From NCBI RefSeq assembly GCF_013409205.1, contig NZ_JACCAE010000001.1, forward strand, positions 3,038,001 to 3,102,000: 64,000 bases of DNA. The letters are read 5' to 3'. The notes under the pieces were generated by a model. The model worked only from the letters and a program-made list of their open reading frames with translations, searched no databases and had not been told where the DNA came from. This DNA comes from Janibacter cremeus (GTDB lineage: Bacteria > Actinomycetota > Actinomycetes > Actinomycetales > Dermatophilaceae). Numbering within the stretch: the stretch's first letter is position 1; each line of letters begins with the position of its first letter. Shown here piece by piece: positions 17,713 through 30,487 of this stretch. The translations under genes were made by a program, and so were the position numbers.

Positions 17713-19260
17713 TCAGCTGCTGGCCTCGCGCAGCACCTCGCCGGTCTCCACGTCACCGGCATGGGCTGCCTCATTGGTCTCCTTGACGCGGCGCCCGATC
17801 TCGGCATCGATGTTGGTCCAGTACTCGTAGACCCGGGACAGGACCGGGTCCGCCACGCCGCCGAGCGACCCGGCGACCGTCTCGACGAGGCGGTCGCGCT
17901 GGGCGTCGGAGAACACCTCGCGCACGAGTGTTCCCGGCTGACCGAAGTCGTCGTCCTGCGAATGCAGCTCGTAGGCGGAGCGCACCATCTCGCCGTCGGT
18001 CTCCCAGCCGTCGTCGACCGGGCCCTGCTCGTCCGCGTGCGGGCGGCCGAAGCTGTTGGGCATGTATGTCGGCGCGGCGCCGGAGTGCTCGTAGCGCATC
18101 GGCCCGTCGAAGGAGTAGTGGTTCTCCTGATCGACGGCCGGCCGGTTGACCGGCAGCTGGTGGAAGTTCGGACCGATTCGGGCCCGGTGGGCGTCGGCAT
18201 AGGCGAAGACACGTCCCAGGAGCATCTTGTCCGGGGAGAAGCCGATCCCCGGGACGGTGTTGCTCGGCGCGAAGGCCGCTTGGTCGATCTGGGCGAAGAA
18301 GTTCACCGGGTTCTCGTCGAGGGTCATCGTGCCCACCTCGATGAGCGGGTAGTCCTCGTGCGGCCAGGTCTTCGTCAGGTCGAAGGGGTTGAACCGGTAG
18401 GTGTTCGCGTCCTCGTACGGCATGATCTGCACGGACAGCGTCCACGTCGGGTGTTCGCCCCGCTCGATGGCCTCGAAGAGGTCGCGACGGTGGAAGTCGG
18501 CGTCCTCACCGGCGATGCGGTCGGCCGCCTCGTTGGTGATGCCTTCCACGCCCTGCTGGGTGTGGAAGTGGTACTTCACCCAGAACTTCTCGCCCGAGGC
18601 GTTGACCCACATGTAGGTGTGGCTGCCGTAGCCGTTCATGTTCCGCCACGAGCGGGGCAGCCCGCGGTCGCCCATGAGGTAGGTGACCTGGTGGGCGGAC
18701 TCGGGGTTGTTGGTCCAGAAGTCCCACTGCATCGTGTTGTCGCGCAGCCCGCTGTCGGGCAGGCGCTTCTGGCTGCGGATGAAGTTGGGGAACTTCAGCG
18801 GATCCCGGAGGAAGAAGATCGGCGTGTTGTTGCCGACGAGGTCGAAGTTGCCCTCGGAGGTGTAGAAACGCAGCGCGAAGCCGCGTACGTCGCGCCAGGT
18901 GTCGGGGGAGCCGAGCTCGCCGGCGACGGTGGAGAAGCGGGCGAGCATCCGGGTCGTGGCTCCGGGCTGGAAGACGGCGGCCTTGGTGTACTTCGAGACG
19001 TCCGCCGTGACCTCGAAGCGGCCGAAGGCGCCGGCCCCCTTGGCGTGCGGCTTCCGCTCGGGGATGTTCTCGCGGTTGAAGTGCGCGAGCATGTCGACGA
19101 GGTGGGTGTCGTGCAGCAGCAGCGGTCCATTGCTCCCCACGGAGAGGCTGTTGCGGTCGCTGACCGTGGGGGAGCCGTTGATCTGGGTCGAGGGGCCGGA
19201 GACGTCGAGAGCTCCTCGGGCGTCGGACCTGGGCTCGGGGGTGGCGGGAGTGGTGGACAT
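17713..19260 (-). CDS. katA: Monofunctional haem catalase (clade 3 type)
   Basis: It degrades hydrogen peroxide to water and oxygen. The 515-aa small-subunit form carries the distal-His region [14 protein letters not shown], the distal Asn in [12 protein letters not shown], and the proximal haem-ligand Tyr in [18 protein letters not shown] chose the ATG at 19260, preceded on its strand by AAAGAGGAG; open sequence upstream does not resemble catalase. There is no signal peptide, so it is cytoplasmic. A Fur-family gene lies 41 bases upstream on the same strand, an arrangement like Streptomyces catR-catA, so peroxide-responsive control is likely. Confidence 0.96.
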   Translation of the reverse strand: MSTTPATPEPRSDARGALDVSGPSTQINGSPTVSDRNSLSVGSNGPLLLHDTHLVDMLAHFNRENIPERKPHAKGAGAFGRFEVTADVSKYTKAAVFQPGATTRMLARFSTVAGELGSPDTWRDVRGFALRFYTSEGNFDLVGNNTPIFFLRDPLKFPNFIRSQKRLPDSGLRDNTMQWDFWTNNPESAHQVTYLMGDRGLPRSWRNMNGYGSHTYMWVNASGEKFWVKYHFHTQQGVEGITNEAADRIAGEDADFHRRDLFEAIERGEHPTWTLSVQIMPYEDANTYRFNPFDLTKTWPHEDYPLIEVGTMTLDENPVNFFAQIDQAAFAPSNTVPGIGFSPDKMLLGRVFAYADAHRARIGPNFHQLPVNRPAVDQENHYSFDGPMRYEHSGAAPTYMPNSFGRPHADEQGPVDDGWETDGEMVRSAYELHSQDDDFGQPGTLVREVFSDAQRDRLVETVAGSLGGVADPVLSRVYEYWTNIDAEIGRRVKETNEAAHAGDVETGEVLREASS

Positions 19261-19301
19261 CTGCTGCTCCTCTTTCTCTGTGGGGTGGGGTGCAGTACAG
19301 G

Positions 19302-19748
19302 TCAGGGTATGGCGACCGCGGTCGCGGCGCAGGCGGGGCAGATGCCCCAGTAGATGACCTCGGCCTCGTCGATGGTGAAGCCGTGGTCGTCTGCGGCGTC
19401 GAGGCACGGGGCCTTGCCCGGCGCGCACTCGACGTCGGTCATCGACCCGCAGGTGCGGCAGACGAGGTGGTGGTGGTTGTCGCCGAGCTCGATCTCGAAC
19501 CGGGCCGGGTGGCCGGCCGGCTCGAACTTGCGCACGAGACCGATCCCGGCCAGGGCCGCGAGGATGTCGTAGACGGCCTGGGTGCTCACGGACCCGAGTC
19601 GCTCACGTGTGCACCGGGTGATCGTGTCGACGTCGGCGTGCGGGTGCGCGGACAGCTCACGCAGCACAGCGACCCTCGGGGCCGTGACGCGCATGGAGCG
19701 CTCACGCAGCAGCCCGGCGGCGACGTCTGGATCGATCATGGTGCTCAT
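19302..19748 (-). CDS. Fur-family regulator, PerR/FurA/CatR-like, upstream of catalase
   Basis: A 148-aa metalloregulator: winged helix ([32 protein letters not shown]) then a dimerisation domain with two CxxC zinc pairs (CRTC and CPAC) and GDNHHHLVC. The His in HPHADV and the Asp in ELGDNHHH match the regulatory metal ligands of PerR, so peroxide sensing by metal-catalysed His oxidation is plausible. The start is taken as ATG 19748; GTG 19751 directly before it is an alternative. No ribosome site exists, and a good promoter ends 8 bases before the ATG, implying a leaderless message. It is first in an operon with katA. Confidence 0.88.
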   Translation of the reverse strand: MSTMIDPDVAAGLLRERSMRVTAPRVAVLRELSAHPHADVDTITRCTRERLGSVSTQAVYDILAALAGIGLVRKFEPAGHPARFEIELGDNHHHLVCRTCGSMTDVECAPGKAPCLDAADDHGFTIDEAEVIYWGICPACAATAVAIP

Positions 19749-19756
19749 CACGAACA

Positions 19757-19785
19757 AGAATCCCACCAATACTTGAATGAGTCAA
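19757..19785 (-). promoter_or_regulatory. furA-type promoter and probable autoregulatory operator
   Basis: On the minus strand TTGACT (19780-19785), a 17-base spacer and GATTCT (19757-19762) precede the regulator start by 8 bases. The -35 lies in the inverted repeat CTTGA-N5-TCAAG (19772-19786), so a bound repressor would block it. The mycobacterial furA promoter is known to have a closely similar TTGACT-ATTC-AG region bound by FurA. Confidence 0.7.
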
Positions 19786-19842
19786 GAAACGAGCGGCGCT
19801 CTCGACCGCCCGGACGAGACGTCGGAACGTAGGTTGCCCACC

Positions 19843-20748
19843 ATGAACCTGCGCCACCTGCTCGATCGGCTGCGCCGCCTCGGCCAGCGACTGCGCGACC
19901 TGCTGCGCCGACTACGCCGGTCACCGACCGACTCGCACGAGTCCGGGGCGGTCATCCCCCTTCGCCCGGACAGCACCGACGTGCCGCAGGGACTGGCCTG
20001 GGACGAGGAGCACGAGGAGTTCGTCTACACGTTCTACGACGCCGACGACCACACCGCCGGCCGGGTCGTCTTCGCCGACCGCGACGGAAGGGTCAGCGCA
20101 CAGGCCCCGCTGAGCGGGCTGGGCCACTACGGGGGGATCACCCTCCACGGCGGGCGCACCTATGTCTGCGGTGCCGGGGCGGTGCAGGTCCACGCCACCC
20201 AGCGGTTGCGGCAGGGGATCGGCGAGCCGCTGATGACCGTGAGGGTGAGGGCCAGCTCCACGGTGACCTCCCACCAGGACGGCCTCTACGTGACGACGTT
20301 CCGACGTGACCGGCCCGAGCGCATGTACCGCTATGACCTCGACCAGGACGGCACCCCCGTCGAGACCGGAGCAGTCTTCACGGTGCCGCCGCAGACCCAG
20401 GGGGTGGCCTTCGCGCCGGACGGGACCGTGTACTTCTCCCGCAGCTGGGGGCGCAGCCGGCCCTCGGTCCTCACCCGGGTGGAGGCGGCGGACCTGGCCG
20501 CGGACGGTGGCTGGACGGCGCAGAACGGCCGGGACACCCCCCTTCCCCCGATGGCGGAGGGGTCGGTCGTCGTCGACGGGCGGCTCCACCAGCTCTACGA
20601 GTCCGGCGCGGCGCCCTACCGGCGTTACCAGCGCGCCCATGGGCTCCTGTCCCTGCTCCGGGGTCCACTGGCGCCGCGCGAGCGGCTGACCGCCCACGAC
20701 GTGGGCGGGAGCCAAACCCGCGGGACCCACGCGCAGGGCCCACCGTAG
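19843..20748 (+). CDS. Putative beta-propeller-like protein of unknown function
   Basis: A 301-aa protein with a strongly basic, Leu/Arg-rich N-terminus (about 35 residues, no clear signal peptide), followed by repeated short beta-rich blocks such as VPQGLAWDEEHEEFVYTFYD and TQGVAFAPDGTVYFSRSWG, which resemble propeller blades of the SMP-30/YncE kind. No catalytic set is recognisable. I use ATG 19843 because TAGGTT lies 7 bases before it, the leaderless pattern seen elsewhere; an in-frame GTG/ATG region upstream would overlap the Fur operator. It is divergent from the Fur gene and 11 bases before pheS. Confidence 0.6.
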   Translation: MNLRHLLDRLRRLGQRLRDLLRRLRRSPTDSHESGAVIPLRPDSTDVPQGLAWDEEHEEFVYTFYDADDHTAGRVVFADRDGRVSAQAPLSGLGHYGGITLHGGRTYVCGAGAVQVHATQRLRQGIGEPLMTVRVRASSTVTSHQDGLYVTTFRRDRPERMYRYDLDQDGTPVETGAVFTVPPQTQGVAFAPDGTVYFSRSWGRSRPSVLTRVEAADLAADGGWTAQNGRDTPLPPMAEGSVVVDGRLHQLYESGAAPYRRYQRAHGLLSLLRGPLAPRERLTAHDVGGSQTRGTHAQGPP

Positions 20749-20751
20749 ACT
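20746..20751 (+). promoter_or_regulatory. Candidate -10 box of pheS (TAGACT), leaderless spacing
   Basis: TAGACT, overlapping the upstream stop codon, is followed by eight bases and the pheS GTG, with no Shine-Dalgarno sequence. This is the same hexamer as before hisD. No -35 is apparent. Confidence 0.45.
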
Positions 20752-20759
20752 CTGGCCTC

Positions 20760-21854
20760 GTGTCAGGACCCAACACGAACTACGACCCGGTCGAGGTCGC
20801 CGCGCTCGATCCGCAGACGATCGAGGAGGCCGTCCGGGCCGCCCTCGCTGCCGTCGCGGAGGCCGCGAGCTTCGACGAGCTGAAGCGAGCGCGCGCCACC
20901 CACCAGGGGGACAAGTCCCCGCTGGCTCTGGCCAACCGCGAGATCGGCGCGTTGCCGCCGAGCGCCAAGGCCGATGCCGGCAAGCGCGTCGGCCGGGCCC
21001 GAGGCCAGGTCGCCCAGGCCCTCAAGGCCAGGCAGGCCGAGCTCGAGGCGGAGCGGGACGAGCGGATCCTCGTCGAGGAGACCCTCGACCTGACGGTCGG
21101 GCGTGCGCATCCGCGCCTGGGCGCTCGGCACCCGATCAGTCTGGTCATCGAGCGGGTCGAGGACATCTTCGTCGGGATGGGCTGGGAGATCGCCGAGGGT
21201 CCGGAGATCGAGTCCGAGTGGTTGACCTTCGACGCGCTCAACATCGGCCCGGACCACCCGGCCCGGGGTGAGCAGGACACCTTCTTCGTCGAGCCCGCGG
21301 ACGCGGGCGTCATCCTGCGCACGCACACCTCCCCGGTCCAGATCCGCACCATGCTCGACCGGGAGCCCCCGATCTACGTGCTGTGTCCGGGCAAGGTCTT
21401 CCGCACCGACGACCTCGACGCGACGCACACACCGGTCTTCCACCAGTTCGAGGGTCTTGTCGTGGACAAGGGCATCACGATGGCGCACCTGCGCGGAGCG
21501 CTCGACACCTTCGTGCAGGCCCTCTTCGGCGAGGAGGTGGAGACTCGGCTGCGGCCCAACTTCTTCCCCTTCACCGAGCCCAGTGCCGAGATCGACTGCC
21601 GTTGTTGGGTGTGCCTCGGCGAGGACACCGGCTGCCGCACGTGCGGTGGCACCGGCTGGATCGAGATGGGTGGGTCCGGCATGGTCAACCGCCGTGTGCT
21701 GGCGGCCGGCGGGATCGACCCGGACGAGTACACCGGCTTCGCCTTCGGCCTGGGCATCGAGCGCTCGCTCATGCTGCGCCACGGCGTCGCCGACATGCGA
21801 GACATCATCGAGGGAGACGTGCGCTTCTCGGCCGCGTTCGGGATGGAGATCTGA
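20760..21854 (+). CDS. pheS: Phenylalanyl-tRNA synthetase alpha subunit
   Basis: The catalytic subunit of the alpha2-beta2 enzyme charging tRNA-Phe. The 364-aa protein has the N-terminal coiled-coil region followed by class II motifs: RHPISLVIERVEDIFVGMG, the motif 2 region with HTSPVQIRTM and RTDDLDATHTPVFHQFEG, and motif 3 near FAFGLGIERSLMLRHG. The CWVCLG..CRTCGGTGW segment is the usual Cys-rich loop. It starts at GTG 20760 and overlaps pheT by one base (TGATG). Confidence 0.97.
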   Translation: MSGPNTNYDPVEVAALDPQTIEEAVRAALAAVAEAASFDELKRARATHQGDKSPLALANREIGALPPSAKADAGKRVGRARGQVAQALKARQAELEAERDERILVEETLDLTVGRAHPRLGARHPISLVIERVEDIFVGMGWEIAEGPEIESEWLTFDALNIGPDHPARGEQDTFFVEPADAGVILRTHTSPVQIRTMLDREPPIYVLCPGKVFRTDDLDATHTPVFHQFEGLVVDKGITMAHLRGALDTFVQALFGEEVETRLRPNFFPFTEPSAEIDCRCWVCLGEDTGCRTCGGTGWIEMGGSGMVNRRVLAAGGIDPDEYTGFAFGLGIERSLMLRHGVADMRDIIEGDVRFSAAFGMEI

Positions 21855-24373
21855 TGCGGGCCCCCATCGAGTGGCTGCGTGAGCTGACCGAGGTCGACCC
21901 CGAGGCCACGGGGGCGGACGTCGCCGCCACCCTCGTACGCGTCGGTCTCGAGGAGGAGGAGATCCACGGCGGCGGGGTCACCGGACCCCTCGTCGTCGGC
22001 AGGGTCCTGCAGCGAGTGCCCGAGGAGCAGAAGAACGGCAAGACGATCAACTGGTGCCAGGTGGATGTGGGGTCCGCGAACGGCACTGGTGAGCCGCAGG
22101 GCATCGTCTGCGGCGCGCACAACTTCGACGTGGGTGACCTGGTCGCGGTGATCCTGCCCGGTGGCGTGCTTCCCGGGAACTTCGAGATCTCCGCACGCAA
22201 GACGTACGGCCACGTCAGCGCCGGCATGATCTGCTCCCTGCTCGAGCTCGGCCTCGGGCAGGACCACGACGGGATCATCGTGCTCACCGATCATCTGGCC
22301 GGCCGCCCGGACGTCCTCGCCGGGCTCACCCCGGGCGAGGACCTCATCCCCGTGCTCGGTCTCGACGCCGAGACGGTCGAGGTCAACGTGACCCCTGACC
22401 GCGGGTACTGCTTCTCCATGCGCGGCATCGCGCGGGAGTACGCGCTCTCCGCCTCAGCCGCATTCCACGACCCGGCCGACCTGCCGGTCGCCGACGCGAG
22501 TGGCCCCGGCTACGAGGTGCGTCTGGCTGACGACGCACCGATCGACGGTGTCCCCGGCTGCGACCGCTACGTCGCACGGGTGGTCCGCGGCATCGACGCG
22601 ACGGCGACCTCGCCCGAGTGGATGCGCCACCGCCTGACCGAGGTCGGCATGCGACCGATCTCGCTGGCCGTCGACGTCACGAACTACGTGATGATGCTCC
22701 TCGGTCAGCCGCTGCACGCCTTCGACCTCGACACGCTCTCCGGGGCGATCGAGGTCCGTCGGGCCCGCGAGGGCGAGACGCTGATGACACTCGACGACGT
22801 GGAGCGTCAGCTCAGCCCCGCGGACCTGCTCATCACCGACGGCGGCACCACACCGCTGGCGATCGCCGGGGTCATGGGCGGTGAGACGAGTGAGGTCTCC
22901 GCCTCGACGAGGAACGTGCTCGTCGAGTCCGCCCACTTCGACCCCGTCACGGTCGCCCGCTCCGCCCGTCGCCACCGACTGGCCACAGAGGCCTCCAAGC
23001 GATTCGAGCGTGGCGTCGACCCGGCCATCGCGGCCGCCGCGGCCCAGCTGGCCGTCGACCTGCTCGTCGAGCACGGTGGCGGTACTGCGGACCCGACCGG
23101 AACCGACGAGGGCACGCCGCTCCTCCCGCCGGCCTTCTCCATCGACCCGCAGCTGCCCACCCGCTACATCGGCCTCGAGTACCCGCGGGAGGAGGTCGTC
23201 GAGACCCTCACGGCGATCGGGTGCACCGTCACCGGCGACGGCGAGAGGCTCGTTGTGACGCCGCCGACCTGGCGCCCCGACCTGGTCGACGGGCCCGACC
23301 TGGTCGAGGAGGTCGCCCGGGTGCGCGGCTACGACCAGATCCCGTCGGTCGTTCCCAGGGCCACTGCCGGTCGGGGCCTGACCCACGGACAGCGTTCCCG
23401 CCGTGTCGTCGCGCGCTCCCTCGCCGGCAGCGGCCTCATCGAGGTGCTCTCCTACCCCTTCACCGGGACCGACCGCCACGACGAGCTCGGCCATGCGGCG
23501 GACGACCCCCGTCGCGAGACGGTGCGCCTGGCCAACCCGCTCCAGGACGAGGCGCCCCTGATGCGCACGTCCATCCTGGACACCCTCGTCGACACCCTGC
23601 GCCGCAACGTCTCCCGTGGCCACCGCGACGTCGCCCTCTACGAGATCGGCCTGGTCACGGCCGAGGGGGTGCGACCCCTTCCCCTGCCTCCGGGCGGTGC
23701 ACTGCCCGGCGCCCAGGACCTCGAGCAGATCACGAAGGGGGTGCCCCGCCAGCCCAGGCACGTCGCCATCGTGGCGGCCGGCAACGTCGTCCCGGCCGGG
23801 CCGTGGGGCGAGGCCCGGGCCGTCGATGCCGGCGACGTGGTCGGGTGGGCCCGGATCGTCGGGTCCTGCCTCGGCCTCGACCTGCAGGTGAGCGCCACCG
23901 AGCGCACGCCCTTCCATCCCGGACGATGCGTCGCGCTCTCCCTGCCCGACGGGACCGTCGTGGGGCACGCCGGCGAGCTGCACCCCAAGGCAGTCGGTCG
24001 GTTGGAGCTGCCCGAGCGCACCGTGGCGGCCGAGGTCGACCTCGACGCCGTCATCGACGCCTCCGGGGAGCCGGTCAGACCGGACCAGCTCTCGACCTAC
24101 CCGGTCGCCAACACCGACGTCGCCCTCGTCGTCGACGAGGCGGTGCCCGCCAGCGCGGTCGGGTCGGCCCTGCGCTCGGGAGCCGGTGAGGCACTGGAGA
24201 CGCTGACTCTCTTCGACGTCTACCGCGGCGACCAGGTGGGCGAGGGCCGCAAGTCACTGGCCTACCGGCTCACCTTCCGCACCAACCGCACGCTGAAGAC
24301 CCACGAGGTCAGCGCCCTGCGCGACAAGGCGGTGGGCGCGGCCTCCTCGGCCACCGGGGCCCAGCAGCGATGA
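21854..24373 (+). CDS. pheT: Phenylalanyl-tRNA synthetase beta subunit
   Basis: The 839-aa beta subunit shows the tRNA-binding OB fold near the N-terminus (VVVGRVLQRVPE..., IVCGAHNFDVGD), the B3/B4 editing domain that removes Tyr, a B5 domain, the inactive synthetase-like fold and the C-terminal anticodon-binding FDX-ACB domain (STYPVANTDVALVVDEAVP to FRTNRTLKTHEV). ATG 21854 begins MRAPIEWLRELTEV, the standard start, overlapping pheS. The frame stays open upstream inside pheS, but those residues are not PheT. It overlaps the SDR gene by 4 bases. Confidence 0.97.
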   Translation: MRAPIEWLRELTEVDPEATGADVAATLVRVGLEEEEIHGGGVTGPLVVGRVLQRVPEEQKNGKTINWCQVDVGSANGTGEPQGIVCGAHNFDVGDLVAVILPGGVLPGNFEISARKTYGHVSAGMICSLLELGLGQDHDGIIVLTDHLAGRPDVLAGLTPGEDLIPVLGLDAETVEVNVTPDRGYCFSMRGIAREYALSASAAFHDPADLPVADASGPGYEVRLADDAPIDGVPGCDRYVARVVRGIDATATSPEWMRHRLTEVGMRPISLAVDVTNYVMMLLGQPLHAFDLDTLSGAIEVRRAREGETLMTLDDVERQLSPADLLITDGGTTPLAIAGVMGGETSEVSASTRNVLVESAHFDPVTVARSARRHRLATEASKRFERGVDPAIAAAAAQLAVDLLVEHGGGTADPTGTDEGTPLLPPAFSIDPQLPTRYIGLEYPREEVVETLTAIGCTVTGDGERLVVTPPTWRPDLVDGPDLVEEVARVRGYDQIPSVVPRATAGRGLTHGQRSRRVVARSLAGSGLIEVLSYPFTGTDRHDELGHAADDPRRETVRLANPLQDEAPLMRTSILDTLVDTLRRNVSRGHRDVALYEIGLVTAEGVRPLPLPPGGALPGAQDLEQITKGVPRQPRHVAIVAAGNVVPAGPWGEARAVDAGDVVGWARIVGSCLGLDLQVSATERTPFHPGRCVALSLPDGTVVGHAGELHPKAVGRLELPERTVAAEVDLDAVIDASGEPVRPDQLSTYPVANTDVALVVDEAVPASAVGSALRSGAGEALETLTLFDVYRGDQVGEGRKSLAYRLTFRTNRTLKTHEVSALRDKAVGAASSATGAQQR

Positions 24374-25101
24374 CCGGGGTCGCGGTCGTCACCGGGGCGT
24401 CACGGGGGATCGGGCGCCTGCTCGCCGAAGCCCTCGAGGGCGCCGGCTGGGGCGTCGAGCGCGGGTCGAGTGCCGTCGCCGACGTCACCGATGCCGCGTC
24501 GGTGCGTCGGTGGGTCGACGACGTGCTCGCCCGGCACGAGCGGATCGACCTGCTCGTCAACAATGCCGGTGTCGTCGATGCCGAGGTGCCGCTCGAGGAG
24601 TCCGACCCGGACGACTGGTGGCGCTCGATCGAGGTCAACGTCCGCGGCCCCTACCTGATGACCAGGGCGGTGCTGCCGATCATGCTCGAGCAGGGCTCGG
24701 GCCGGATCGTCAACCTCAACTCCGGGTCCGGCACGAAGCCGGGTGAGGTCGCTTCCGCCTACAACGTCGGCAAGTCCGCGCTCGGCCGGATCACCGGGTC
24801 GACGCACCAGTCGGGACGGCGGCACGGCGTGCTGGCCTTCGACTTCGCTCCGGGAGTCGTGCGCACCGACATGACGCGGTCGATGCCGCGCCACGACGAC
24901 CGCACCGAGTGGACCGACCCGGCCGAGGTCGTCGAGCTCTTCCTCGCCCTGACCGACGGACGCCTGGACGCGTGGTCCGGTCGCATGGTCCGGGCCGGCG
25001 ATGACACCGTGGAAGCCCTCCTGGCGGCGACCCCCACGCTGGCGCCGGGGCACCGGACCGTGGGGTTGGTCCCCTACGGCGAGGATGACCCGCTCCGCTG
25101 A
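24370..25101 (+). CDS. Short-chain dehydrogenase/reductase
   Basis: A 243-aa Rossmann-fold oxidoreductase with the NAD(P)-binding motif TGASRGIG (residues about 8-15), the structural NNAG, and the active-site SAYNVGK with Tyr and Lys in the YxxxK arrangement; the preceding Ser lies in LNSGSG. The FAPGVVRTDM segment after the active site is typical of classical SDRs. The substrate cannot be inferred. The ATG overlaps the pheT stop, so it is co-translated with pheST, an odd partner that may be only transcriptional hitch-hiking. Confidence 0.88.
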   Translation: MTGVAVVTGASRGIGRLLAEALEGAGWGVERGSSAVADVTDAASVRRWVDDVLARHERIDLLVNNAGVVDAEVPLEESDPDDWWRSIEVNVRGPYLMTRAVLPIMLEQGSGRIVNLNSGSGTKPGEVASAYNVGKSALGRITGSTHQSGRRHGVLAFDFAPGVVRTDMTRSMPRHDDRTEWTDPAEVVELFLALTDGRLDAWSGRMVRAGDDTVEALLAATPTLAPGHRTVGLVPYGEDDPLR

Positions 25102-27330
<2,229 letters not shown>

Positions 27331-27364
27331 CCCATTCCGCCTGACGCACCAGGAAGACCACCAC

Positions 27365-28339
27365 ATGCACTCGGACACCACCCTGCGCGGTGCGATCGAC
27401 GCCGCCGCACTGCGCGTGGCGCGGAGCAAGGCGACGACACTCGTCGAGGCCCTGCCCTGGCTCGAGCAGTTCCGCGGGGCGCTCGTCGTGATCAAGTACG
27501 GCGGCAACGCCATGACCGACGAGACGCTCAAGGCCGCCTTCGCCAAGGACATCGTCTTCCTGCGCTACGCAGGCCTGCGTCCGGTCGTCGTGCACGGCGG
27601 CGGTCCCCAGATCCAGACGATGCTCGACCGTCTCGGCCTGGCGAGCGAGTTCAAGGGCGGGCTGCGCGTCACCACCCCCGAGGTCATGGACGTCGTGCGG
27701 ATGGTGCTCACCGGCCAGGTCGGACGCGAGCTCGTCGGGCTGCTCAACCAGCACGGTCCCGTCGCCGTCGGCATGTCCGGCGAGGACGCGGGACTCTTCG
27801 GCGGTCGTCGTCGCCGGCTGGAGGTCGACGGGGAGAGCGTGGACATCGGACTCGTCGGTGACGTCGAGTCCGTGGATCCCGCCGCGGTCCTCGACATCCT
27901 CGACGCCGGCCGCATCCCCGTCGTGTCGACGATCGCACCCGACCTCGACGCCGACGGCCAGGTGCTCAACGTCAACGCCGACACCGCGGCCTCCGCGTTG
28001 GCCGTTGCCCTGCATGCTCAGAAGCTCGTCGTCCTCACCGATGTCGAGGGCATCTACGCGGACTGGCCCGACCGCGACTCGCTGCTGTCCCACCTGAGCG
28101 TCTCCGGCGCCCGCGACCTGCTCGACCAGGTCGACACCGGCATGATCCCCAAGCTCGAGGCGTGCATCCGCGCCGTGACGAAGGGGGTGCCACAGGCCCA
28201 CGTCGTCGACGGACGCCAGCCGCACTCGATGCTGCTGGAGATCTTCACCTCCGAGGGCTTCGGGACGATGATCCTGCCCGACGAGCACGGCACCACGGAC
28301 ACCGACGCCGACGACACCGAAGGTGAGGGCACCCCCTGA
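27365..28339 (+). CDS. argB: Acetylglutamate kinase
   Basis: It phosphorylates N-acetylglutamate and is the usual arginine feedback-inhibition point. The 324-aa protein has the amino-acid-kinase motifs [18 protein letters not shown], the substrate region [13 protein letters not shown], and the ATP-site segments NVNADTAAS and VLTDVEGIY. The N-terminal helix before the kinase fold (residues about 1-40) is the kind found in hexameric, arginine-sensitive enzymes. The start ATG 27365 follows AGGAAG by 8 bases. An acidic tail ([11 protein letters not shown]) ends the protein. It overlaps argD by one base. Confidence 0.96.
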   Translation: MHSDTTLRGAIDAAALRVARSKATTLVEALPWLEQFRGALVVIKYGGNAMTDETLKAAFAKDIVFLRYAGLRPVVVHGGGPQIQTMLDRLGLASEFKGGLRVTTPEVMDVVRMVLTGQVGRELVGLLNQHGPVAVGMSGEDAGLFGGRRRRLEVDGESVDIGLVGDVESVDPAAVLDILDAGRIPVVSTIAPDLDADGQVLNVNADTAASALAVALHAQKLVVLTDVEGIYADWPDRDSLLSHLSVSGARDLLDQVDTGMIPKLEACIRAVTKGVPQAHVVDGRQPHSMLLEIFTSEGFGTMILPDEHGTTDTDADDTEGEGTP

Positions 28340-29556
28340 TGAACACCGTCTCCCCGGACCAGCAGGCACTCCTGGAGCGATACCGCGCCAGCCACATCGG
28401 GGTCTTCGGCATGCCCGGCCTCGTGCTCTCGCACGGCGAGGGTGCGTACGTGTGGGACGTTGACGGCAACCGCTACCTCGACCTGCTCGGCGGGATCGCC
28501 GTCAACGCTCTCGGACACGGCCACCCGGAGCTCGTCGCGGCGGTCTCGACGCAGGCCGGCGCTGCCCTGCACGTGAGCAACTTCTTCACCACGCCGACGC
28601 AGATCGAGGCCGCCGAGAGCCTGCTGCGCATCGCGCAGGCGCCGCAGGGGTCGGGCGTCTTCTTCGCCAACAGCGGCTCCGAGGCGGTCGAGACGGCGAT
28701 CAAGCTGTCCCGGCGCACGGGCCGCACCGGCATCGTCGCCGCCGGCGGCGCCTTCCACGGCCGCACCACTGGGGCGGTGAGCCTGACGCACAAGGAGGCC
28801 TACCGAGCCCCCTTCGAGCCCCTCCTTCCCGGGGTCACGCACGTTGCGCCGGGAGACATCGACGCCTTGCGCGCCGCCGTCGGGCCGGAGACCGCGATGG
28901 TCCTGCTCGAGCCGATCCAGGGGGAGGCAGGCGTGGTCCCCACCCCGCCCGGCTACCTCGCGCAGGCCAGGGAGATCACCCGCGAGGCGGGAGCCCTGCT
29001 CGTCCTGGACGAGATCCAGACCGGGGTCGGTCGTACCGGCGCGTGGTTCGCCCACCAGCTCGAGGGAGTCACCCCGGATGCGATGACCGTCGCCAAGGGA
29101 CTGGGCGGCGGGGTACCGATCGGTGGCCTCGTCACCTTCGGTCCCGAGGTCACCGGGCTGCTCACTGCCGGTCAGCACGGGTCGACCTTCGGCGGCAACC
29201 CCCTGGCCTGCAGCGCCGCCCTGGCCGTCATCGCGACGATCGAGTCGGAGGGGCTCCTCGAGCACGCCGTGCAGGCGGGGCAGTTCCTCGTCGAGCGGGT
29301 CACCTCCCTCGGGCACCCGCTGATCGCGGGCGTGCGCGGAGCCGGCCTGCTGCGGGCGATCCGTCTCACCGAGCCGATCGCCCCGGCCGTCGCGGCCAGC
29401 TGCCGCGCCCACGGCTTCATCGTCAACCCGGTGGCGCCCGATGCGCTGCGCCTGGCCCCGCCCCTGATCATCACGACCGACCAGCTCGCCACCTTCGTCG
29501 ACGCCCTTCCGGCGATCCTCGATGCGGCCGCCGAGCAGACCCCGGAGACACCATGA
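28339..29556 (+). CDS. argD: Acetylornithine aminotransferase
   Basis: A class III PLP aminotransferase making N-acetylornithine from the semialdehyde and glutamate. The 405-aa protein shows [53 protein letters not shown], and PLP-Lys253 in VAKGLGGG. The ATG start lies in TGATG with argB, and the stop overlaps argF by 4 bases. Homologues sometimes also act in lysine synthesis; the operon makes arginine the main role. Confidence 0.96.
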   Translation: MNTVSPDQQALLERYRASHIGVFGMPGLVLSHGEGAYVWDVDGNRYLDLLGGIAVNALGHGHPELVAAVSTQAGAALHVSNFFTTPTQIEAAESLLRIAQAPQGSGVFFANSGSEAVETAIKLSRRTGRTGIVAAGGAFHGRTTGAVSLTHKEAYRAPFEPLLPGVTHVAPGDIDALRAAVGPETAMVLLEPIQGEAGVVPTPPGYLAQAREITREAGALLVLDEIQTGVGRTGAWFAHQLEGVTPDAMTVAKGLGGGVPIGGLVTFGPEVTGLLTAGQHGSTFGGNPLACSAALAVIATIESEGLLEHAVQAGQFLVERVTSLGHPLIAGVRGAGLLRAIRLTEPIAPAVAASCRAHGFIVNPVAPDALRLAPPLIITTDQLATFVDALPAILDAAAEQTPETP

Positions 29557-30487
29557 CCACCCGCCACATGCTCGCCGACGACGACCTGACCCCGACCGAG
29601 CAGTCCGCCGTGCTCGACCTGGCCGAGCACCTCAAGACCGACCGCCACGCCGAACAGCCCCTCGCCGGGCCGCGGGCCGTCGCCGTCATCTTCGACAAGC
29701 CCACGCTGCGCACCCAGCTGTCCTTCGCCACTGGTGTGGCAGAACTCGGCGGATACCCGATGTCGGTCGACGGGAGCCTCGCCCAGATCGGCACCCGGGA
29801 GTCGATCGCCGACGTGGCTCGGGTGATCGGCCGCCAGGTGAGCGCGATCGTCTGGCGCACCCACGGGCAGGACCGCCTCGAGGAGCTCGCCTCCCACGTC
29901 GACGTGCCGGTCATCAACGCACTGACCGACGACTACCACCCGTGCCAGCTGCTCGCAGACCTGCTGACGATCCGTGAGCACAAGGGCGGGACCGCCGGCC
30001 GCACCCTCGCCTACCTCGGCGACGGCGCGAACAACATGGCGCACTCGTACCTCCTCTCCTGCGCGATGGCCGGGATGCACGTCCGCATCGGGACGCCCAC
30101 TGCGCACCGACCAGCCGCCGACGTCCTCGCCCGCGCAGAGACGATCGCTGCGGAGCAGGGCGGCTCCGTGCTCGTCACCGCCGACCCGGTGACCGCCGCC
30201 GACGGGGCCGACGTGCTCGCGACAGACACCTGGGTGTCCATGGGTATGGAGGGGGAGAAGGGCGACCGCACCGGCCAGTCCTCTCCCTTCGCCGCCTTCG
30301 CCGTCACCCGGGAGCTGCTCGCGCACGCTGCCGGGGACGCGATCGTCCTGCACTGCCTGCCGGCCTACCGGGGCCTGGAGATCGAGGCCGAGGTGATCGA
30401 CGGCGACCAGTCGGTCGTCTGGGACGAGGCCGAGAACAGACTCCACGCGCAGAAGGCCCTGATGACCTTCCTCCTGACCGCCTCGTC

